DNA of 64,000 nt from contig DASTHI010000002.1 in NCBI GenBank assembly GCA_035718275.1, positions 1 through 64,000 of the forward strand, written 5' to 3'. The stretch's first letter is position 1. The number at the start of each line of letters is the position of its first letter. The notes beneath the pieces are model-generated. The model saw nothing but the letters and a program-made list of their open reading frames with translations, searched no databases and was not told the DNA's origin. A program made the position numbers and the translations under genes. Of the stretch, positions 36,467-45,701 are shown piece after piece. This DNA comes from Pseudolabrys sp035718275. GTDB taxonomy: Bacteria; Pseudomonadota; Alphaproteobacteria; Rhizobiales; Xanthobacteraceae.

Positions 36467-36715
36467 GCAAGATCCCCTGACGCGTTAGGAAATGTATAAC
36501 GGCCCCTGACTAGCCGGAAAAGGAATGGGTGGCCAAGTCGTGGCCAGCGGCAGGGATAATAATCTCGGCACCCGTCATTTTCCCCAAAAATCGTGAGTCG
36601 CCGGATGCCGTTAACCTTGTCGCGACCCGGGCAATCATGAATCCGCCTATTCCGGAATGGACTACGGCCGTGCTAACCATTTGCTCGACGCAAAGAAAGT
36701 TCCAGAAATGCTGCC

Positions 36716-37909
36716 ATGAAGACCGTTGCCTGTATCGAGGATCTACGGGCACTCGCGCGCCGCAAAGTTCCGAAAGCATTTTTCGACTATGCCGACAGCG
36801 GCTCCTATAACGAAGAGACGCTGCGCGCCAACCGTATGGACCTCGAGACGATCAAGCTGCGCCAGCGCGTACTCGTTGACGTGTCCGACCGCACCCTTGC
36901 CACCACTATCGTGGGACAAAAAACCAGCGCGCCATTCGCCTTGGCTCCGATAGGGCTGTGTGGAATGCAGTATGGGGATGGTGAAATCCTGTCGGCGCAA
37001 GCGGCCGAGGAGGCCGAAATTCCTTTCACCTTGTCGACGATGTCGATCAATTCGATCGAGCAGGTGGCCGAGGCAACGACCAAGCCGTTCTGGTTTCAGC
37101 TTTATGTCATTCGGGACCGCGGATTTTCCAAGGATATTCTCGATCGCGCCGTCAGAGCTGGCTGCAATGCTCTGGTCCTAACCGTCGACCTCCAGGTTCT
37201 CGGGCAAAGACATCGCGACGTTCGCAACGGCATGACGGTGCCGCCGGAAATTCGCCTGAGCAACATCATCGACATGGCTACCAAGCCTGGATGGGTCCTC
37301 AGCGTGCTGAAGGGAAAAAGCAAGACCTTCGGCAACCTTGCCGGCCACGTCAAAGGTATGGATGACGTCAACTCCCTTGCCCAGTGGACGAACAGCCAAT
37401 TCGATCCAGCGTTGAGCTGGAAAGATGTCGAGTGGATCAAAAAGATCTGGCCCGGCAAGCTCATCATCAAGGGCATTCTCGATGTCGAGGACGCCAAGAC
37501 CGCTGTCAAACTCGGCACCGATGCGATCGTGGTGTCGAACCATGGCGGCCGCCAGCTCGATGGAGCTCCGTCATCGATCTCGGCGCTTCCGGCGATTGCG
37601 CAGGCGGTCGGCGCAGATACGGAGGTGCTGTTCGACGGCGGTATCCGCACGGGCAGCGACATCATGCGCGCGCTGGCTCTAGGGGCGCGTGCATGCCTGG
37701 TCGGGCGCTCCTACATCTATGGCCTCGGAGCCGGCGGTAAAACCGGAGTCGCCAAGGCCATCGACATCCTGAAGAAAGAGCTGAGCGTGGCGATGGCACT
37801 CACAGGTGTCACACGGGTGAGCGACATCGGCCCCCAGGTCCTGGTCGGCGGCGAAATGTCAAAGAAACAGGCCCCGGCGCCGAAGCGCAAAAAAACTGCG
37901 CAAGAGTAG
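36716..37909 (+). CDS. lldD: FMN-dependent alpha-hydroxyacid dehydrogenase (L-lactate dehydrogenase type)
   Basis: A 397-residue TIM-barrel flavoenzyme that oxidises L-2-hydroxyacids to keto acids. Conserved parts are FDYADSGSYNEETLRANR, APIGLCGMQYGDGEILSAQA, LVLTVDLQVLGQRHRDVRNG, the barrel lysine in KLIIKGILDVEDA, and the catalytic histidine with substrate arginine in VSNHGGRQLDGAPSS, followed by FDGGIRTGSDIMRALALGA. It resembles LldD, but glycolate or mandelate relatives share these residues, so the substrate is not certain. The C terminus is lysine-rich. A GC hairpin follows before the convergent cynS. Confidence 0.85.
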   Translation: MKTVACIEDLRALARRKVPKAFFDYADSGSYNEETLRANRMDLETIKLRQRVLVDVSDRTLATTIVGQKTSAPFALAPIGLCGMQYGDGEILSAQAAEEAEIPFTLSTMSINSIEQVAEATTKPFWFQLYVIRDRGFSKDILDRAVRAGCNALVLTVDLQVLGQRHRDVRNGMTVPPEIRLSNIIDMATKPGWVLSVLKGKSKTFGNLAGHVKGMDDVNSLAQWTNSQFDPALSWKDVEWIKKIWPGKLIIKGILDVEDAKTAVKLGTDAIVVSNHGGRQLDGAPSSISALPAIAQAVGADTEVLFDGGIRTGSDIMRALALGARACLVGRSYIYGLGAGGKTGVAKAIDILKKELSVAMALTGVTRVSDIGPQVLVGGEMSKKQAPAPKRKKTAQE

Positions 37910-37930
37910 CCGCGCCTGCGAACGCGCGGC
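37909..37930. terminator. Hairpin between lldD-like gene and cynS
   Basis: GCCGCGC and GCGCGGC with an 8-base loop, starting at the last base of the lldD-like stop codon and lying 14 bp before the end of the convergent cynS. No T run. Confidence 0.35.
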
Positions 37931-37943
37931 GCAGTCCGGCTCT

Positions 37944-38432
37944 TCACTCCTCCTTCAATCCATAGGCAAGCGCATTCCCGGTCGCGCCGTAATACTTGTA
38001 CGGCAGGAATTTGCCCGTCATCGCGATGGCGACGCGATCGCCTTTTGGATCGCTTTTTCGCGTGACATCCATGTCAAAATCGATGGCCGACATGATGCCG
38101 TCACCGAATTCTTCTTCGATCAGTGCCTTCAACGCCGGCCCGTTGACCATGATGAGTTCATAGAATCGGTAGATCAACGGATCTGTGGGCGGCATCGGCG
38201 TGCCCGTGCCCCGAAACGGCGTTTCGTTGAGCATTATCTGTTCGCTTTTCGAGAGCCCGAACAACTTCGCCGCATTGGCAGCCTGAGGTTTCGTCAGCTT
38301 CATCTGTCCAAGGATCGCCCCGGTCACCAAGATCGGGGACATGCCGCCGATTTCTGAGCAGATGTACTTCCACGTCCAACCCTTCTCGCGCTTGATATCT
38401 AAAAGCTTTTCGGTGAGAGCGGCGCGGTTCAT
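37944..38432 (-). CDS. cynS: Cyanase (cyanate hydratase)
   Basis: A 162-residue enzyme that breaks cyanate with bicarbonate to ammonia and CO2. The N-terminal helical bundle (NRAALTEKLLDIKREKGWTW) and the C-terminal catalytic part (DPLIYRFYELIMVNGPALKA, IMSAIDFDMDVTRKSDPKGD, FLPYKYYGATG) match CynS, including the Arg and Glu of YRFYE and the Ser of MSAID. ATG 38432 follows AAGGGAGACAGCA. It is the last gene of a four-gene cluster with a nitrate/cyanate-type ABC transporter. Confidence 0.95.
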   Translation of the reverse strand: MNRAALTEKLLDIKREKGWTWKYICSEIGGMSPILVTGAILGQMKLTKPQAANAAKLFGLSKSEQIMLNETPFRGTGTPMPPTDPLIYRFYELIMVNGPALKALIEEEFGDGIMSAIDFDMDVTRKSDPKGDRVAIAMTGKFLPYKYYGATGNALAYGLKEE

Positions 38433-38496
38433 TGCTGTCTCCCTTGTTGAATAGGATTTCTGCATCGTGGCGTTGTGCCGAAGACCCGCGGGTTCC

Positions 38497-39408
38497 TTAT
38501 GCCACATGCGAGGCGGATGGGCCGAATGCGCCCGGCCGTCTTGGTGCAACTGCCGGCTCGGGAACGCCGGGTCGAACGATTGAAACATGACGCGGCTCCC
38601 AAGCGCCACGCTCCTCTCGGACGAAGTTGCGACTGCGGCTCACCAGGAAATCGATGATGTGATTGCGCGTGGCGTAGTAAAGCGGGTGCCGGTGGAAATC
38701 GCCGCGGGCACGGTCGCGGGGGAGCGGGTTGTCAACGATTTCGGCCAGCACCGCGCCCGGGCCATTGGTCATCAGCACGATTCGGTCGGCAAGATAGATC
38801 GCCTCGTCGACATCGTGCGTGATCATGAAGACAGTCTGCTGCGTTTCCAGACAGATGCGGCGAACCTCGTCCTGCAAGCTGCCGCGCGTGAGCGCGTCGA
38901 GCGCCGAAAAAGGCTCGTCCATCAGCATGATCTTGGGCTCAATCGAAAGTGCACGGGCAATGCCGACGCGCTGTTTCATGCCGCCGGAGAGTTCGGCGGG
39001 CCGCTTGTGTTCGGCGCCTGTAAGCCCGACCAGATCAATAAACTTCTGCGCCTGCGCTGCCGCCTTCGCGGCGGGCCAGTGGCGCCATTTCGACGACACG
39101 GCATAGTCGACATTGCCGAGCACCGTACGCCACGGTAGTAGCGCGTGGCTTTGGAAAATCACTGCGCGATCAAGGCTCGGCCCTTCGATCGCCTGACCAT
39201 CCACGATTACGGCACCACTCGAAGGCATGTCGAGTCCGGCAAGAATATTGAGCACGGTGGTCTTGCCGCATCCGGAATGGCCGATCACACAGACGAATTC
39301 CCCGCGCGTCATCGACAGCCACAAATTCTCGAAGATCGTGGTCATCCCGCCGGCCGGGGCCGGAAACCGCCGCGCAATTCCTTCGATGGAAATGAAGTGC
39401 TCGGACAT
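38497..39408 (-). CDS. cynD: Cyanate/nitrate ABC transporter ATP-binding protein
   Basis: A 303-residue ATPase of the nitrate/sulfonate/taurine family. Walker A GHSGCGKTT (near residue 43), Q loop FQSHALLPWRTVLGNV, signature LSGGMKQRVGIARAL, Walker B IMLMDEPFSALDALTR and H loop MITHDVDEAIYLADRI are complete. The C-terminal 50 residues are an extra basic tail. It lies between the permease (3 bp) and cynS, supporting cyanate uptake; nitrate cannot be excluded from the transporter sequence alone. Confidence 0.88.
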   Translation of the reverse strand: MSEHFISIEGIARRFPAPAGGMTTIFENLWLSMTRGEFVCVIGHSGCGKTTVLNILAGLDMPSSGAVIVDGQAIEGPSLDRAVIFQSHALLPWRTVLGNVDYAVSSKWRHWPAAKAAAQAQKFIDLVGLTGAEHKRPAELSGGMKQRVGIARALSIEPKIMLMDEPFSALDALTRGSLQDEVRRICLETQQTVFMITHDVDEAIYLADRIVLMTNGPGAVLAEIVDNPLPRDRARGDFHRHPLYYATRNHIIDFLVSRSRNFVREERGAWEPRHVSIVRPGVPEPAVAPRRPGAFGPSASHVA

Positions 39409-39411
39409 CGC

Positions 39412-40254
39412 TTACTCAGGGAAGGTGACCAGCTTCGCGAGCCGGGCAAGGATCAAGTCGAGCAGCATACCGACAATTCCGATAACCACGATCGCGGTGA
39501 TCACATTGGTTATGGACAGGTTGTTCCATTCGTTCCAGACGAAGTAGCCGATACCGGTGCCACCGACGAGCATCTCGGCGGCTACGATCACCAGCCAGGC
39601 GATCCCGATAGAAATGCGCATGCCGGTCAGTATTGTCGGCGCCGCGGCCGGCAGGATGATGGTGAAAGCGCGGCGGAGCGTACCGACTTCCAGCGTCTTT
39701 GCGACATTGAGCCATTCGCGCCGCACCGAAGCCACGCCGAAAGCAGTGTTCATCATGGTCGGCCATAACGAGCAGATGAAAATAACGAAGATCGCCGACA
39801 GGCTTGAATCCTTGATCGTGTAGAGCGCGAGCGGCATCCAGGCGAGCGGCGAGATCGGTTTGAGTACCTGAATAAAGGGATCGAGTGACCGGCTCATCAA
39901 TGGCGACATGCCGATCAGAAAACCGACGGGCACCGCAATCGCGACGGCCAGCAGATAGCCGAGCATTACCCGCCCGATCGAGAAGGCGAGCTGGATGCCG
40001 ACGCCCTTGTCGTTGGGGCCGTTATCGTAGAATGGTTGGCGCAGATGCTCCCACAGCTTCGCGCCGACATCAATTGGACCCGGCATTGCCGACGCGCCCC
40101 GCGTTGCTGTCGCGCCCATCAACTTGGCGTATTCGGGATCCATGCGCTGCGTGACGCCCGACCCGCGAGTGGCGAGATGCCACGCCACGAGGAAACTGAA
40201 CAACAGCGCGAGTGAAACGACAGCTGCGCGGGCCGTGAGTGATGCCGCATTCAT
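39412..40254 (-). CDS. cynB: Cyanate/nitrate ABC transporter permease
   Basis: A 280-residue inner-membrane permease of the NrtB/SsuC type with about six spans. The coupling-helix signature appears in the segment TLRRAFTIILPAAAPTILTG and the following MRISIGIAWLVIVAAEMLVG, typical of nitrate/sulfonate permeases. It abuts the binding-protein gene and overlaps nothing, with 3 bp to the ATPase gene, so translation is probably coupled. Role inferred from cynS in the same operon. Confidence 0.88.
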   Translation of the reverse strand: MNAASLTARAAVVSLALLFSFLVAWHLATRGSGVTQRMDPEYAKLMGATATRGASAMPGPIDVGAKLWEHLRQPFYDNGPNDKGVGIQLAFSIGRVMLGYLLAVAIAVPVGFLIGMSPLMSRSLDPFIQVLKPISPLAWMPLALYTIKDSSLSAIFVIFICSLWPTMMNTAFGVASVRREWLNVAKTLEVGTLRRAFTIILPAAAPTILTGMRISIGIAWLVIVAAEMLVGGTGIGYFVWNEWNNLSITNVITAIVVIGIVGMLLDLILARLAKLVTFPE

Positions 40255-41640
40255 TCAGACAGCCTTCCTGATCTTGAAGCTCTTGACGTACTCGTCAGGT
40301 TTGGCCGGATCGAAGGTTTTGCCCATGACCATGAAACTTTTCGAGGTGGTCGATGGCGGCGTCAGCCCCATTTCCTTCATTAGCTTCGCTGTGTCCGTGG
40401 CAAGATATACTTCCTGCGCCACTTTGGCGTAGTCGACGTCGCCCTTGATCTGACCCCAGCGCTTCATCTGCGTCATGATCCAGATCGCGAAGGACTGCCA
40501 GGGGAAGGGGTCGAAGTCGACGCGACTGGGCACACGCTGCACATTCCCGAGACCGTCGGCAAACGTGCCGGTGAGCACCTGTTCGATCACCGTGACGGGT
40601 TGATTGAGATAGTTGGCCGGCGCGATCGCTTGTGCGATCTGCTTGCGATTCTCCGGCTTGGTGGCAAACGCCGTGGCATCGATAATCGACTTGAGCAATG
40701 CTGCGTACGTGTTGGGTGATTGCGTCACGAATTCCTGTGATGCCGAGAACACGCAGCAAGGATGCCCCTCCCAGATATTCTTCGAGAGTACGTGAATGAA
40801 ACCGACGCCGTCATATACTGCGCGCTGATTCATCGGATCAGGACCGAGATAGCCGTCGAGATTTTCGGCACGCAGATTGGCAACCATCTCGGGCGGCGGC
40901 ACGGCGCGGATCTGCACGTCCTGATCGGGATCGAGCCCGTGCTCCGCGAGATAGTAACGCAGGAGATAGTTGTGCATCGAATAATCGAAGGGCACCGCGA
41001 ATTTGAAACCTTTCCATGACTTCGGATCACGCTTGTCCTTGTGCTTGATCGCCAGCGTGATGGCTTGGCCGTTGATGTTCTCGATCGCCGGCGCGGTGTA
41101 GGGGATGGGCTGCGAGCCGGCACCGAGCGTGATCGCCAACGGCATGGGCGAAAGCATGTGCGCGGCGTCGTATTCCTTGTTCAGCGTCTTGTCGCGGATG
41201 ACGGCCCAGCCTGCGGTCTTGATCACCTCGACGTTGAGGCCATGCTTGGTGTAAAAGCCCATCGGCTGAGCCATGATGATCGGCGTACCGCAGGTGATGG
41301 GGATAAACCCAACCTTGAGGTCCTGTTTCTCAAGAGGCCCCGGCGCCGCAAAGATTTCCGTCGCGGTTTTCAGCGGAAAGGCCTGCGACAGGGCAGCCAA
41401 AGCGGTCGAGGCGCCAAGCGATCTCAGAAACGCGCGGCGGGCAATGTCCTTCGGGAACATCGCCCGCATTACGGCCGAAGCGACGACGCTTTCGTATCGC
41501 TTTTCTTCGCTCTCGTCGACGCATTGCGGATGTGGCGCGACATCGCGCTCGTGTTCGGCCTGATCAGTGTGACGACCGCAAGAACAACCCTTGCTGCTCA
41601 ATGAACGTGACGGGTCAAAGGGATTATCGAATGTGGACAT
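40255..41640 (-). CDS. cynA: CmpA/NrtA-family substrate-binding protein (cyanate/nitrate type)
   Basis: A 461-residue binding protein. Unusually, a ~65-residue Cys/His-containing leader (KGCSCGRHTDQAEHERD) precedes a Tat-type signal RRAFLRSLGASTALAALSQA. The mature domain starts near EKQDLKVGFIPITCGTPIIM and continues as an NrtA/CmpA fold (MGFYTKHGLNVEVIKTAGW, AVPFDYSMHNYLLRYYLAEH, GYLGPDPMNQRAVYDGVGFI). I take the ATG at 41640, though the in-frame upstream stretch is open. It should capture cyanate (or nitrate) for CynBD and feed CynS. Confidence 0.87.
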   Translation of the reverse strand: MSTFDNPFDPSRSLSSKGCSCGRHTDQAEHERDVAPHPQCVDESEEKRYESVVASAVMRAMFPKDIARRAFLRSLGASTALAALSQAFPLKTATEIFAAPGPLEKQDLKVGFIPITCGTPIIMAQPMGFYTKHGLNVEVIKTAGWAVIRDKTLNKEYDAAHMLSPMPLAITLGAGSQPIPYTAPAIENINGQAITLAIKHKDKRDPKSWKGFKFAVPFDYSMHNYLLRYYLAEHGLDPDQDVQIRAVPPPEMVANLRAENLDGYLGPDPMNQRAVYDGVGFIHVLSKNIWEGHPCCVFSASQEFVTQSPNTYAALLKSIIDATAFATKPENRKQIAQAIAPANYLNQPVTVIEQVLTGTFADGLGNVQRVPSRVDFDPFPWQSFAIWIMTQMKRWGQIKGDVDYAKVAQEVYLATDTAKLMKEMGLTPPSTTSKSFMVMGKTFDPAKPDEYVKSFKIRKAV

Positions 41641-41850
41641 GGCAACGCCCCTGTTGGACCGGACCCGGCCGGCAATTGACTGCTGATCTGCAATCAGCGT
41701 GCCAATTATTCGGCGACAGCTTGCGCCACAGTGACCGCAGTCATTCAGGCTCTGAGGGGGCAGCAGACATCTGACGTGCCCCAATCTTGGGCAAACGCTG
41801 TAAACTTCGGCACCCTTGTCAAAGATCGGATCGCATGCGACGGGAACACC

Positions 41851-43158
41851 ATGAGCACCGACGGGCTGATGGGACACAAGGGCCTGCAACTTACGCCGCA
41901 CCCTTTGCGTGCCGCGATACTCGGCGAGCTGCACGCCCGCCCGTTCACGCCCATGGCAGCACCGCGCCGCGTGCTGCATTTTGCATTCGATACATTGGGT
42001 GACGCCGGCAACCGAGATCGGGCGTCACTGGCTGAAATCTGCAGTCGCCATCATCTCGAGCCGCTGAAGGACGGAGTGAAGCAGCACCGCATCGTGTTCG
42101 GCGGCGCCATTCTGCGATGGGAGCAGCATACCGAATTTACCACCTACACTTGGGAGCTGCCTTCGCCCGGCGCCCACCCCTTCCATCCGGATGCCGCCTC
42201 GCTGGCCGGGCTGATGACCGATCTGCCACAGCCAGGGCCGCTCCTCGTGGCCCTTGATCTGCATCTCCTCAAGGGCGGAAAAGAGGAAGTCTCCGTCACC
42301 GGCCTGTTCGACCGGGCGAGCCTTGCAGTAGCCGAGAACTCGGACGGCTGTGCGCTGTTTGCGACTGATTTTCAGGTCGATGCCGGCGGCTTCGTCCGTA
42401 TTCTTGTGCTGGATCGGGAACTTGGCAGCGAACGGGCGGGAGCCGTAGTCCAACGCATTCTGGAGCTCGAAACCTATCGCACCCTCGCGCTGCTCGGCCT
42501 TCCGGAGGCGCAGCGCCTGATGCCTTTCATCGCTCGCATCGAGAAGCGGCTTGGCGAACTCACTGACGAAATGCGGCGCACGGACGAGTTCGTCAACAAT
42601 CATCGCCTGCTTTATGAATTGACCGAGCTCGCGGCGGAACTGGAAGCCGGCGCTGCGGCGAGCATGTTCCGCTTCGGCGCGACACGAGCTTATTACGAAA
42701 TTGCGCAGCTGCGACTGCAGACGGTTGGCGAACGCAAGGTGGACGGTCTACCCACCTGGTCTTCATTCCTGGCCCGGCGCATGTCACCCGCGATGCGCAC
42801 CTGCATCACCACCGCGGAGCGGCAGGCGAACTTATCGGAAAAACTTGCGCGGGCCGCCAATCTGCTGCGGACGCGGGTGGATGTCGAGCTGGAGCAACAG
42901 AATCGTGACCTGCTGCGGTCGATGAACGAACGGACGCGGCTGCAGTTGCGGCTGCAAGCCACGGTCGAAGGGCTCTCCGTTGCGGCGATCAGCTACTATG
43001 TTGTCGGGCTGTTCGGGTACGTGATCAAAGGCGTGCATGACGAAGGTGTGCCGGTCAATGTATCGCTCGCCACGGCGCTCTTTGTGCCTATCGCGTTGCT
43101 TGCAATATGGTGGGTGGTCAGACGCGTAAGGCGCAAGCACATCGCGGGAACGGAGTAA
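41851..43158 (+). CDS. DUF3422 family membrane protein
   Basis: A 435-residue protein of DUF3422. It starts with HPLRAAILGELHARPFTPMA, a hallmark of the family, continues through KQHRIVFGGAILRWEQHTEF and WELPSPGAHPFHP, and ends with a long helical region (YEIAQLRLQTVGERKVDGLP) and two membrane spans near the C terminus (VAAISYYVVGLFGYVIKGV; ATALFVPIALLAIWWVVRRV). The layout suggests a membrane-tethered cytoplasmic protein. Function unknown. The frame is open upstream; ATG 41851 is chosen because family sequence begins there. It is divergent from the cynABDS operon. Confidence 0.88.
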   Translation: MSTDGLMGHKGLQLTPHPLRAAILGELHARPFTPMAAPRRVLHFAFDTLGDAGNRDRASLAEICSRHHLEPLKDGVKQHRIVFGGAILRWEQHTEFTTYTWELPSPGAHPFHPDAASLAGLMTDLPQPGPLLVALDLHLLKGGKEEVSVTGLFDRASLAVAENSDGCALFATDFQVDAGGFVRILVLDRELGSERAGAVVQRILELETYRTLALLGLPEAQRLMPFIARIEKRLGELTDEMRRTDEFVNNHRLLYELTELAAELEAGAAASMFRFGATRAYYEIAQLRLQTVGERKVDGLPTWSSFLARRMSPAMRTCITTAERQANLSEKLARAANLLRTRVDVELEQQNRDLLRSMNERTRLQLRLQATVEGLSVAAISYYVVGLFGYVIKGVHDEGVPVNVSLATALFVPIALLAIWWVVRRVRRKHIAGTE

Positions 43159-43179
43159 AAAGCAGCAGGAGGTCTAGCC

Positions 43180-44400
43180 ATGCGCACGGAGCGCCTCAAA
43201 TTCTCCAACCACAAAGGAGAAAAGCTCGCCGCACTATTCGATCTCCCTCTTGGCAAGCCGAACGCGTTCGCGCTTTTCGCGCACTGCTTCACCTGCGGTA
43301 AGGACAATCTGGCAGCCAAGCGCATTTCCGAAGGACTCGCGATGTGCGGCATCGGCGTGCTGCGCTTTGACTTCACCGGCATCGGCATGAGCGAAGGCAC
43401 GTTCGCCGAAACCCATTTTTCGTCCAATGTCGATGATCTGGTCTCCGCAGCCGATCATCTGCGAAATGTGTATGGTGCGCCGGCCATCCTGATCGGTCAC
43501 AGTCTCGGCGGCGCCGCGATGATAGCCGCGGCGCAACGCATTCCCGACGCACGGGCCGTCGTGACGATCGCCGCGCCATCCGATCCGGCGCATGTGACGG
43601 GTCTGTTCAAGGAGCGCATCGCCGATATTCGCGATCAGGGAGAGGTCGAGGTGCAGCTCGCCGGGCGGCCGTTCCGCATCAACCGCAACTTCATCGAAGA
43701 TGTAGCGGAAAACAAGATCAACGAGCATCTGGCGAGCTTGCGCAAGGCACTGCTTGTATTTCATTCCCCGACGGATGACATCGTCGGCATCGAGAATGCG
43801 TCGCAAATTTTTACGTCCGCAAAGCATCCGAAGAGCTTCGTATCCCTTGCCGGCGCCGATCACCTCATTAGCAAGCGAAGCGATGCAGTCTACGTGGCGA
43901 ATGTGATCGCCGCCTGGGCCGCACGGTATTTCGAGCAGACACCCGATCGCAGCGAGGCAGAAATCGAAATCGGGACCGTTGTCGTGCGCGAAACGGGCAG
44001 CGGAAAATTTCAGCAGGAGATCCTGAGTGGTCCGCACCGGTTCATCGCCGATGAGCCGGTCAAGGTCGGCGGACACGATTCAGGACCCGGTCCATACGAT
44101 CTGCTGCTGGCCGCCTTGGGTGCGTGCACGTCGATGACGTTGCGGCTCTATGCCGAGCATAAAAAGCTGCCGCTCGAGCGAGTGACTGTCCGTCTGCAGC
44201 ACAACAAGATTCATGCCGAGGATTGCCTGAGTTGCGAGACGAAGGAAGGAATGGTCGATCGCATCGATCGCAATATCACATTGGAAGGCACCCTAGATCC
44301 CGATCAACGCAAGCGGCTCCTGGAAATCGCGGATAAATGCCCGGTACACCGCACGCTCGAATCCGAAATTGAGATCCGCACTTTCGAGCGTCTGGTTTAA
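43180..44400 (+). CDS. Alpha/beta hydrolase-OsmC fusion protein
   Basis: A 406-residue bifunctional protein. Residues 1-250 are an alpha/beta hydrolase with nucleophile Ser108 in LIGHSLGGAAM and a likely His in AGADHLISKRSD. Residues ~265-406 are an OsmC/Ohr-like domain with HRFIADEPVKVGGHDSGPGP, the cysteine in LGACTSMTLRLYAEHKKLPL and a second cysteine pair in EDCLSCETKE. OsmC domains reduce organic hydroperoxides, so this enzyme may deacylate and detoxify peroxidised esters (inference). ATG follows AGGAGGTCTAGCC. Such fusions are common in alphaproteobacteria. Confidence 0.88.
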   Translation: MRTERLKFSNHKGEKLAALFDLPLGKPNAFALFAHCFTCGKDNLAAKRISEGLAMCGIGVLRFDFTGIGMSEGTFAETHFSSNVDDLVSAADHLRNVYGAPAILIGHSLGGAAMIAAAQRIPDARAVVTIAAPSDPAHVTGLFKERIADIRDQGEVEVQLAGRPFRINRNFIEDVAENKINEHLASLRKALLVFHSPTDDIVGIENASQIFTSAKHPKSFVSLAGADHLISKRSDAVYVANVIAAWAARYFEQTPDRSEAEIEIGTVVVRETGSGKFQQEILSGPHRFIADEPVKVGGHDSGPGPYDLLLAALGACTSMTLRLYAEHKKLPLERVTVRLQHNKIHAEDCLSCETKEGMVDRIDRNITLEGTLDPDQRKRLLEIADKCPVHRTLESEIEIRTFERLV

Positions 44401-44412
44401 TGGCCCGTTGGG

Positions 44413-44652
44413 ATGTATGTGATGGACATGGAAGATGCTGCGCGGGCGCTCACGTTGCAGTTTCTCGCTTGGCTGGCGGAAGCGCCGCGCAACTATGCTG
44501 ACGCGGAGGCTTGGCGCCGAAGCTGTCCGCATCTGTCGATCTGGGAAGACGCCATCGCAAACGGGCTCATTCGTTTCGAGAACGGCAGTAGCATGAAGGA
44601 ATCCCGGATCCTGCTGACTGCGCTTGGCCGCAGCTATCTCGAGCTAAATTGA
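44413..44652 (+). CDS. Conserved hypothetical protein
   Basis: A 79-residue protein, 12 bp after the hydrolase-OsmC gene. Sequence such as RALTLQFLAWLAEAPRNYAD, RSCPHLSIWEDAIANGLI and ILLTALGRSYLE suggests a small winged-helix-like fold, but without the basic surface of a classical DNA-binding protein that I could point to. Likely co-transcribed with the upstream gene. Function unknown. Confidence 0.65.
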   Translation: MYVMDMEDAARALTLQFLAWLAEAPRNYADAEAWRRSCPHLSIWEDAIANGLIRFENGSSMKESRILLTALGRSYLELN

Positions 44653-44807
44653 TCCGCTACGGGGATCTAGCCCGCCGACTCGGCCTGGAGGCGAATCTAG
44701 CTCGCTAGGCAGGCTCGGTCCCGTCTGGCTCAAGACCTTGGGGCAGAGTCATTTGGCATCACGCTTGTTCTTGCGGCTTGACCTGATCTGGTCCATCGTT
44801 CAGATTA

Positions 44808-44822
44808 GAACAAATAGCGAAC
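44808..44822. promoter_or_regulatory. LexA (SOS) box
   Basis: GAACAAATAGCGAAC, the exact complement of the alphaproteobacterial SOS box GTTC-N7-GTTC. It lies 61 bp before the imuA start, as expected for LexA-controlled imuA-imuB-dnaE2 operons. Confidence 0.85.
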
Positions 44823-44882
44823 ACAAATTGGGAGACAAAGGTCCTAAAGACTAAATGTACTTTTGTCTTCAATGAGTTAGCA

Positions 44883-45701
44883 ATGATCACTCAGCTTCGC
44901 CAACGTCTTCTCGGCCTGCAAAGGTCTCCGATCGGACCCGGTACCCGACCCCTCGGCATTCCTGCCATCGATGCAATCCTGGGCGGCGGGCTCATTTATG
45001 GCGCCCTGCATGAAGTCGCGGCATCTGGCGAAGCCCACTTCCCGACCGCAATGGGATTCGTCCTGGGGCTGGTTGCGCCTCCTCAGATTTCAGGAACGAC
45101 ATACAGACAACAGCAGCAAACGCTCCGGAATGACGGCGTCTGCATGCAAAAAGGCAAGAGCATCGTCTGGCTCGCCGAGGACATGGTGCTTGTCGAAAGC
45201 GGGGCGCCGCATGGCGCCGGCCTCGATGCTTTCGGCATCCAGCCTGAGTATCTGGTGACAGTCTTGGCCATGCATCGCCGTGATCTGCTGTGGGCAATGG
45301 AAGAAGCGCTCCGCTGCCGCGCTGTCCGCGCAGTGATCGGCGAGCTGCGCGCCGGAGCGATTGATGCAGTGGCCGTGCGCCGACTCTCCCTCGCGGCAGT
45401 GGAGAGCGGTTCACTCGGCTTGCTGTTGCGGACGACACCTCCCAATGACGCATCCGCTGCCGCCACCCGGTGGATCGTGGGTACGGCGTCAAAAACCAGT
45501 GTCATTGCGGGGCGCGAGCGAACCCGTAATGACACGAAAATAAAAACCCGCTTTACCGCGCAACTTGTCCGCAATCGCCGCGGTCCGGTGGGCTCATGGA
45601 TTCTCGAATGGAGTGAGAGCGATGGGCAATTCATGCTCGCAACGCATGCTCAGCCTGTGGCTGTGCAGGCTTTCGACCGACCGCATCGCCAGGTCGCGTG
45701 A
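44883..45701 (+). CDS. imuA: ImuA, SOS mutasome accessory protein
   Basis: A 272-residue RecA/SulA-like protein that works with ImuB and DnaE2 in damage-induced mutagenesis. Family stretches are GIPAIDAILGGGLIYGALHE, KSIVWLAEDMVLVESGAPHG, DLLWAMEEALRCRAVRAVIG and LSLAAVESGSLGLLLR; the RecA-like P-loop is degenerate. Two stretches look inserted relative to the family: around SGTTYRQQQQTLRNDGVCM and, more clearly, SVIAGRERTRNDTKIK, which corresponds to a 13-bp-arm inverted repeat at 45499-45535. It overlaps imuB. LexA control is predicted from the upstream box. Confidence 0.88.
   Translation: MITQLRQRLLGLQRSPIGPGTRPLGIPAIDAILGGGLIYGALHEVAASGEAHFPTAMGFVLGLVAPPQISGTTYRQQQQTLRNDGVCMQKGKSIVWLAEDMVLVESGAPHGAGLDAFGIQPEYLVTVLAMHRRDLLWAMEEALRCRAVRAVIGELRAGAIDAVAVRRLSLAAVESGSLGLLLRTTPPNDASAAATRWIVGTASKTSVIAGRERTRNDTKIKTRFTAQLVRNRRGPVGSWILEWSESDGQFMLATHAQPVAVQAFDRPHRQVA
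45499..45535 (+). repeat. Palindromic repeat inserted within imuA
   Basis: GTGTCATTGCGGG and CCCGTAATGACAC, arms matching 12 of 13 with an 11-base loop. It has the look of the GTCATTGCG-type interspersed repeat of rhizobia. It lies in a spot where ImuA homologues have no residues, and is read through in frame. Confidence 0.7.
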
